The notes below the pieces were generated by a model that was not told the DNA's origin, made no database searches, and was given only the letters and a program-made list of their open reading frames with translations. Shown here in pieces: positions 59,587-64,000 of a stretch of DNA of 64,000 nt. The translations under genes and the position numbers were made by a program. Positions within the stretch are counted from its first letter, which is position 1, and the number at the start of each line of letters is the position of its first letter. Origin of the DNA: Ferranicluibacter quercicola (GTDB lineage: Bacteria; Pseudomonadota; Alphaproteobacteria; Rhizobiales; Rhizobiaceae); the NCBI RefSeq assembly GCF_021168455.1, contig NZ_JAJOZR010000005.1:282871-346870 (forward strand). The letters run 5' to 3'.

Positions 59587-60606
59587 CTAGATCGCGATCG
59601 AGGACGCGCGCTCCCGCCATTGCAACGGCGTCATCTCCGTCACGCGCTTGAACTCGCGGTTGAAGTTCGATTTCGTCTGGAAACCGACATCCAGCATGAT
59701 GTCCGTCACCGACCTCTCGGTTTCCGCGAGCAGCTGGCACGCCTCCGCGATGCGCTGCTCGTTGACATATTGCGAGACGTTCTTGCCCGTTGCCCGGTTG
59801 ATCGCAACGGAGATCTGCCGCGCCGGAATGCCGGCTTTCCGCGCCAGCCGATCGAGATTGAGATCGACATCGCGATAGACCCGTTTTGCCTGCATCAAGG
59901 TATCGATCGCCGCCATCGTCCCCGCATCTTCGGCAGCATCGAGCGCCGGGGGCGGGCTGGCGACGACGGCCGGCTCCGGCAGAGAGCCGGTCGCCGCAGC
60001 CGCGATCGACAGGATCACCAGCAGACCGAGATTTCCGATCGCGACCACCGACCGCGCATGGTCGCCATGCGTCCAGAGAAAATCAAGAAACACGAACGTA
60101 TCGACAGCCGCCGACAAAAGAAGACAGAAGGCCGTAAACAGAATGGCGCGATAGGCCGGCACAGCCCCCTCGAACGGTGCCAGCCGCAAGGCATCCGCGC
60201 CCGGCAGCATGAGGCGCAGAATGGCAAGGGCATAGCCGACGAAAACCCCGACGAGAACGAGATCGATCGCATCACGCGACGCAAGGATGAGCAGACAGAC
60301 GGTCAGCGCCGGCAGCGCATGAAGCATCAGGCCCTTCGCCCCCGGGCGCCGCGTTCCCCGGACGAGCTGGACGACCCCGGCATAGGCCAAAGGCGGCACG
60401 ATCGCCGCCCCCACAGGCGCAAGAACCATCACCGCCCGCACATCATAGCCCCATCGCAAACCCGACAGGACCGACTGCCAGATACTCACGACGATCAAGG
60501 CCAGCAGAGGAAGATTGCGCGTCGATCCCCCATCCCGCCGCAGCACGACGGCGAGAAGGATGAGCAAGAGAAGAGCAACGACGAACGGAAGCGGGATGAA
60601 GGGCAT
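59587..60606 (-). CDS. Membrane-anchored AraC family transcriptional regulator
   Basis: 339 residues: about seven hydrophobic segments (residues 3-195), then a linker and a C-terminal AraC HTH domain (about 240-335: LDRLARKAGIPARQISVAINRATGKNVSQYVNEQRIAEACQLLAETERSVTDIMLDVGFQTKSNFNREFKRVTEMTPLQWR). The DNA-binding part is thus tied to the membrane, which would sense an envelope or membrane signal. 58 bp before the adaptor gene in the same direction, so it heads and probably controls the export operon. Confidence 0.87.
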   Translation of the reverse strand: MPFIPLPFVVALLLLILLAVVLRRDGGSTRNLPLLALIVVSIWQSVLSGLRWGYDVRAVMVLAPVGAAIVPPLAYAGVVQLVRGTRRPGAKGLMLHALPALTVCLLILASRDAIDLVLVGVFVGYALAILRLMLPGADALRLAPFEGAVPAYRAILFTAFCLLLSAAVDTFVFLDFLWTHGDHARSVVAIGNLGLLVILSIAAAATGSLPEPAVVASPPPALDAAEDAGTMAAIDTLMQAKRVYRDVDLNLDRLARKAGIPARQISVAINRATGKNVSQYVNEQRIAEACQLLAETERSVTDIMLDVGFQTKSNFNREFKRVTEMTPLQWRERASSIAI

Positions 60607-60832
60607 GGAGAACGGTTTTCGGAACGCGGGCGACGACACGACATCATGTCCGATTTCCCCGCACCCTGCGACCTCGATCACGTTCGAGGACGGGCGTTTC
60701 CCTCGTGATATCCCGTTGGGCGGTCCAGACGTTCACCCGGGCAGACCCGGATGTTGCACCTTCATTTTCAGGGACACCCGCGCATCGGGTGCGACCCGGC
60801 TCTGAAGGTCGTTTCGAGATCTCCGCAGCGTG

Positions 60833-62644
60833 TTACGGCTGCCAGTTCGGACGATGGGAGGGATCCAGTCGGCGATCGGTGAAGAAGGCCGCGCTGATGA
60901 ACGCAAGATGCGTCAGGGCTTGCGGAAAATTGCCGAGCTGACGACCGCGCACGTCCTGCTCTTCCGCAAAGAGGCCGAGAACATTCGCATAACGCATGCC
61001 CTTGGCCATCGTCAGCTGTGCCTCGTCGACGCGGCCGGCCCGGGCGAGGCACTCGGCATACCAGAACGTGCAGGTGGTAAAAGCCCCCTCCTCGCCCGCA
61101 AGGCCATCCTCGATGCGATAGCGATAGACGAGGCCGTCGTCGCAGAGCTGCTCGCCGATGGCATCGAGCGTCTTCAGCCAGACCGGATCGGTCGAGGAGA
61201 CGAAGCGCATGAGCGGCATCATGAGAAGGGCGGCATCGAGTGCCGTTCCCCCGCGTTCCTGGACGAAGTAGCCATGCTCGGGATGGCGGAAATTCGCCCA
61301 CACATCGGCATTGATGGCGTCGCGGCACTCCGCCCAGCGGACGATCGGTGCCGGCAGCGAACGCTTCTTCGCAAGCCGGATCGCACGGTCGAGCGCCACC
61401 CAGCACATCAGGCGCGAATGCAGGAAATGGCGCGGCTCCGACCGCATTTCCCAGATCCCGGCATCCGGCTTCTGCCAGTGCTCGATGACATATTCGACGA
61501 TGTTGCGAACGTGCTGCCAGCCATTATGGCTGATGGCCTCTCCATATTTGTTGGAGAGATAGACGCTGTCCATCAGCTCGCCGAAAATATCCAGCTGGGA
61601 CTGGACGTTCGCGCCATTCCCGATCCGTACCGGCCGGCTGTCAGCATAGCCGGCGAGATGCGGCAGTTCCTCTTCGTCCTTCGCCTCCGATCCGTCGATC
61701 GCATACATGATGCGCAACGGATGGTCGGCGTCCGAAGCCATGACGCGCTGGCCGGCCCAACGGCCGAAATGCTGCGCCTCCTCCAGAAAGCCGAGCCGCA
61801 TAAACGCGTAGACCGTGAACGAGGCATCGCGGATCCACGTCGCGCGATAGTCCCAGTTCCGTCCGGCGCCGATCGCTTCGGGGAGCGAAAAGGTCGCGGC
61901 CGCGGCGATCGATCCGTGCTCGCGCGAGGTCAGGAGCTTCAAGGCGAGCGCCGACCGCAGCACCTGTTCGCGCCAGCGGCCGCGATAGGTCGCCTTGCCG
62001 GCCCAGCGGCGCCAGGCGGCCGTCGTCTCCGCGATCTCGGCCGAGATCATCGCGTCGTCGGACATGGTGAGATCGTCGCCGCCGAGCGTGAACCAGGCCG
62101 TCTGGCCGGCCGAAAGCGTAAACGTCGCCTCGGCCGCGCCGTCCGTGGCTGTCAGGGGGATCGATGCGAAGAGACGCATCGTCAGATCCTTGCCCGTGAA
62201 CGCCACGCCGCCATCGATGGCGGCACTGTTCGGGATCTCGCGGGCATAGTCGAAACGGGGCGCGCACCGGATCGTGAACGCCATCGTTCCCCGCGTCACC
62301 GAGATCCGGCGGAGAACGCAGCGGGCCGTGTGCCCGGGGTGAACGCGGGCGTCCGGATGCGGCATGAGGTCCAGGACCTCAGCACTTCCGCCATCCGCCA
62401 TCCACCGGGTGATCAGCACGTTGGTCTCGGGGACATAGAGCTGAAGGCTGCGCGGATCGGCAAGCTGCGGGACGATCGTAAAGGCGCCGCCCCTCTCCGC
62501 GTCGAGAAGCTCGGCGAAGATCGTCGGGCTGTCGAGCGCCGGCCAGCAGAGGTAATCGAGCGCCCCATCCTGCGCAACGAGCGCGGCGGTCTCCATGTCT
62601 CCGACGATACCATGCTCGCTGATGGCGCGGTTCGGCTTAACCAT
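60833..62644 (-). CDS. Glycoside hydrolase family 15 protein (trehalase/glucoamylase-like)
   Basis: 603 residues. N-terminal beta domain (to about 240) opening ISEHGIVGDMETAALVAQDGALDYLCWPALDSP, typical of bacterial GH15 trehalase/glucan-1,4-glucosidase-like proteins, then the (alpha/alpha)6 barrel with GAGRNWDYRATWIRDASFTVYAFMRLGF and EEGAFTTCTFWYAE, each containing acidic residues for catalysis. No signal peptide. Cotranscribed with the SDR gene: the start overlaps its stop by 8 bp. Substrate may be trehalose or another alpha-glucoside. Confidence 0.87.
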   Translation of the reverse strand: MVKPNRAISEHGIVGDMETAALVAQDGALDYLCWPALDSPTIFAELLDAERGGAFTIVPQLADPRSLQLYVPETNVLITRWMADGGSAEVLDLMPHPDARVHPGHTARCVLRRISVTRGTMAFTIRCAPRFDYAREIPNSAAIDGGVAFTGKDLTMRLFASIPLTATDGAAEATFTLSAGQTAWFTLGGDDLTMSDDAMISAEIAETTAAWRRWAGKATYRGRWREQVLRSALALKLLTSREHGSIAAAATFSLPEAIGAGRNWDYRATWIRDASFTVYAFMRLGFLEEAQHFGRWAGQRVMASDADHPLRIMYAIDGSEAKDEEELPHLAGYADSRPVRIGNGANVQSQLDIFGELMDSVYLSNKYGEAISHNGWQHVRNIVEYVIEHWQKPDAGIWEMRSEPRHFLHSRLMCWVALDRAIRLAKKRSLPAPIVRWAECRDAINADVWANFRHPEHGYFVQERGGTALDAALLMMPLMRFVSSTDPVWLKTLDAIGEQLCDDGLVYRYRIEDGLAGEEGAFTTCTFWYAECLARAGRVDEAQLTMAKGMRYANVLGLFAEEQDVRGRQLGNFPQALTHLAFISAAFFTDRRLDPSHRPNWQP

Positions 62645-63449
62645 TGTCACGGAACTCCGGATAAAGAGACATGCCGCCATCGACGAAGAGCGTCGTGCCC
62701 GTGATATAGTCGGCCGCATCGGATGCGAGCCAGACAGCCGCGCGGGCGACATCGTCCGGTTCACCGATCCGCCCATAGGGGATCAGCCGGAGAAGCTTCG
62801 TCAGCGCCGCATCGGTCTCCCACGCGTCCTTGTTGATCGGCGTGCGGATGGCGCCCGGCGCGATGGCATTGACCCGGATTCCGTCGGCGGCGACTTCCTG
62901 CGCGAGAGACCGCGTCAGCATTCGCACGCCACCCTTGGCCGCGGCATAGTTGATGTGACCGGCCCAGGGGATGATCTCGTGCACGGAACTCATGGCGATG
63001 ATGCTGCCGGCGCTGCGGGCGGGCCGACCGTCCCGGGATTGCGATCGGAAACGGCGCACAGCCTCGCGGGCGCACAGGAACTGGCCGGTCAGGTTGATGT
63101 CGATGACGGTGTTCCAGTCCTCGAGCGAAAGATCGGCGATGGCCGCATCCTTCTGAACGCCGGAATTTGAGACGAGCACATCGACGCGGCCGAACGCCGT
63201 GACGGCGTCATCGAAGAGCCTGACGACATCGTCTTCCCGGGAGACGTCGGCCTGAACCGCGAGCGCCTTCCCGCCTTTGCCCGTGATGCTCGCGACCAGC
63301 TCTTCGGCCGGCTGCTGCTGAGAGCGGTAGTTGACGATCACCGCCGCACCGGCCTGCGCCATAGCCTCGGCAACGGCAATGCCGATCCCGGAACTGGCCC
63401 CGGTGACGATGGCCACATGGTTTCCGAGTGCCTGATCCTTCGCTATCAT
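62637..63449 (-). CDS. SDR family oxidoreductase, glucose 1-dehydrogenase-like
   Basis: 270 residues. TGASSGIG cofactor motif at about 17-24, SNSGV in place of NNAG, catalytic Ser in SSVHEIIPWAGHINYAAAKGG with the Tyr-x-x-x-Lys, and the C-terminal GTTLFVDGGMSLYPEFRDNG typical of glucose 1-dehydrogenases. With the GH15 enzyme downstream (8-bp overlap), a pathway from alpha-glucoside to glucose to gluconolactone is plausible. Confidence 0.88.
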   Translation of the reverse strand: MIAKDQALGNHVAIVTGASSGIGIAVAEAMAQAGAAVIVNYRSQQQPAEELVASITGKGGKALAVQADVSREDDVVRLFDDAVTAFGRVDVLVSNSGVQKDAAIADLSLEDWNTVIDINLTGQFLCAREAVRRFRSQSRDGRPARSAGSIIAMSSVHEIIPWAGHINYAAAKGGVRMLTRSLAQEVAADGIRVNAIAPGAIRTPINKDAWETDAALTKLLRLIPYGRIGEPDDVARAAVWLASDAADYITGTTLFVDGGMSLYPEFRDNG

Positions 63450-63760
63450 CGCATGCCTTCTCCGCGTTCGTCCCGCCGTGATCCGTGCCGGCTGCTTGAT
63501 GCCGGACGCATGGCGATGCCATGCGAGAGAACGACATAGGGCTGCGCGTCTTGGAAAGAAGGATGTGTGCGAACACGTTCTCGATCATGAGCTTGGTCTG
63601 AGAAGGACGATCGCTTGATCTCGGACCGAACATGGCATTTAGCAGCATTCCGCACAGCGATCATGCGCTCGCTGACAACCGCGCGAAACGCCACAACCCC
63701 CGCACGCTGCCGCGTCGGGGGGGGGTTTTTGCAATTGTGTGAGGTCTGTTTGTGTTTGTT
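63450..63760. other. Intergenic region downstream of the rRNA operon
   Basis: About 310 bp between SDR gene start and tRNA-fMet 3' end. It holds a run of 9 G residues (63717-63725) next to CCCCC (about 63697-63701), which can form a GC-rich hairpin with a T-run on the plus strand; it probably ends rrn transcription, though for the leftward direction the T-tract is missing. No gene seen. Confidence 0.4.
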
Positions 63761-63837
<77 letters not shown>

Positions 63838-63892
63838 GAAGGGAATAGGACTGAGGGTGTTTGAGAAGATGAAGTGTTTGTTTGCGCTTAGC

Positions 63893-64000
63893 AGACCTGG
63901 CAGCGACCGACTCTCCCGCGTCTTAAGACGAAGTACCATAGGCGCTGGGGCGTTTCACGGCCGTGTTCGGAATGGGAACGGGTGCGGCCACCCCGCCAGA
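63893..64000 (-). rRNA. rrf: 5S ribosomal RNA, 5' end cut by window edge
   Basis: Contains conserved 5S blocks read leftward: CCCATTCCGAACACGGCCGTGAAACG, TATGGTACTTCGTCTTAAGACGCGGGAGAGT and the 3' end GCTGCCAGGTCT. About 10 bases of the 5' end are beyond position 64000. The rest of the rrn operon (23S, tRNA-Ala, tRNA-Ile, 16S) should lie to the right. Confidence 0.93.

Noticed and set aside
63446..63694. 82-codon minus-strand ORF upstream of the SDR gene
   Set aside because: No ribosome-binding site or motif seen, and it overlaps the SDR start region.

Overview
This window reads as chromosomal DNA of a high-GC alphaproteobacterium of the Rhizobiales, most likely a member of the Rhizobiaceae such as Shinella, Rhizobium, Ensifer or Agrobacterium. 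The basis is the rpsU sequence, the 5S rRNA followed by tRNA-fMet typical of rhizobial rrn operons, REP-like GC-rich palindromes, and the mix of ABC importers. No phage, IS, CRISPR or plasmid-maintenance gene is visible.

Region A (about 1.2-30.7 kb) is dominated by organosulfur scavenging: two NtaA/SnaA/DszA-type FMNH2 monooxygenases, a further LLM-class flavin monooxygenase, two DszC/SfnB-type acyl-CoA-dehydrogenase-fold monooxygenases, a ribose-type (CUT2) ABC importer in the same operon as two of these, a MetY sulfhydrylase and an SsuACB-type importer. A GTCTAY-containing element recurs upstream of five of the transcription units, which suggests one shared, LysR-like (CysB-like) sulfur regulator. 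Inserted in this region are unrelated genes: an HPP-CBS membrane protein, KefF/KefC, rpsU, an old yellow enzyme, a VOC protein, PaiB and a MarR/MFS pair.

Region B (30.7-33.3 kb) holds a 35-residue membrane peptide, tRNA-Pro(CGG), a lipoprotein and an MFS efflux protein. Region C (33.3-48.2 kb) is a catabolic region built around an RpiR regulator. Divergent operons encode RidA, RpiR, SDR, GH20 hexosaminidase and an M81 (MlrC-like) hydrolase on one side, and an NTF2-like protein, a second M81 hydrolase and a D-threonine-aldolase/D-serine-dehydratase-like PLP enzyme on the other. A third operon encodes a Gfo/Idh/MocA oxidoreductase and a complete CUT1 sugar importer. Near-identical AAATTATTTTC elements lie in front of all three, so they probably form one regulon. 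Two REPIN-like inverted doublets lie in this region.

Region D (48.2-64 kb) carries an RTX lipase-like secreted protein, an HWE histidine kinase with a stand-alone receiver, a secreted CMD-CMD-cupin fusion, a membrane metallophosphoesterase, a membrane-anchored AraC regulator heading a MacAB-like export operon, a GH15 hydrolase with an SDR dehydrogenase, and finally tRNA-fMet and the 3' part of a 5S rRNA gene.

All functions are inferred from sequence motifs read by eye; no database search was run.
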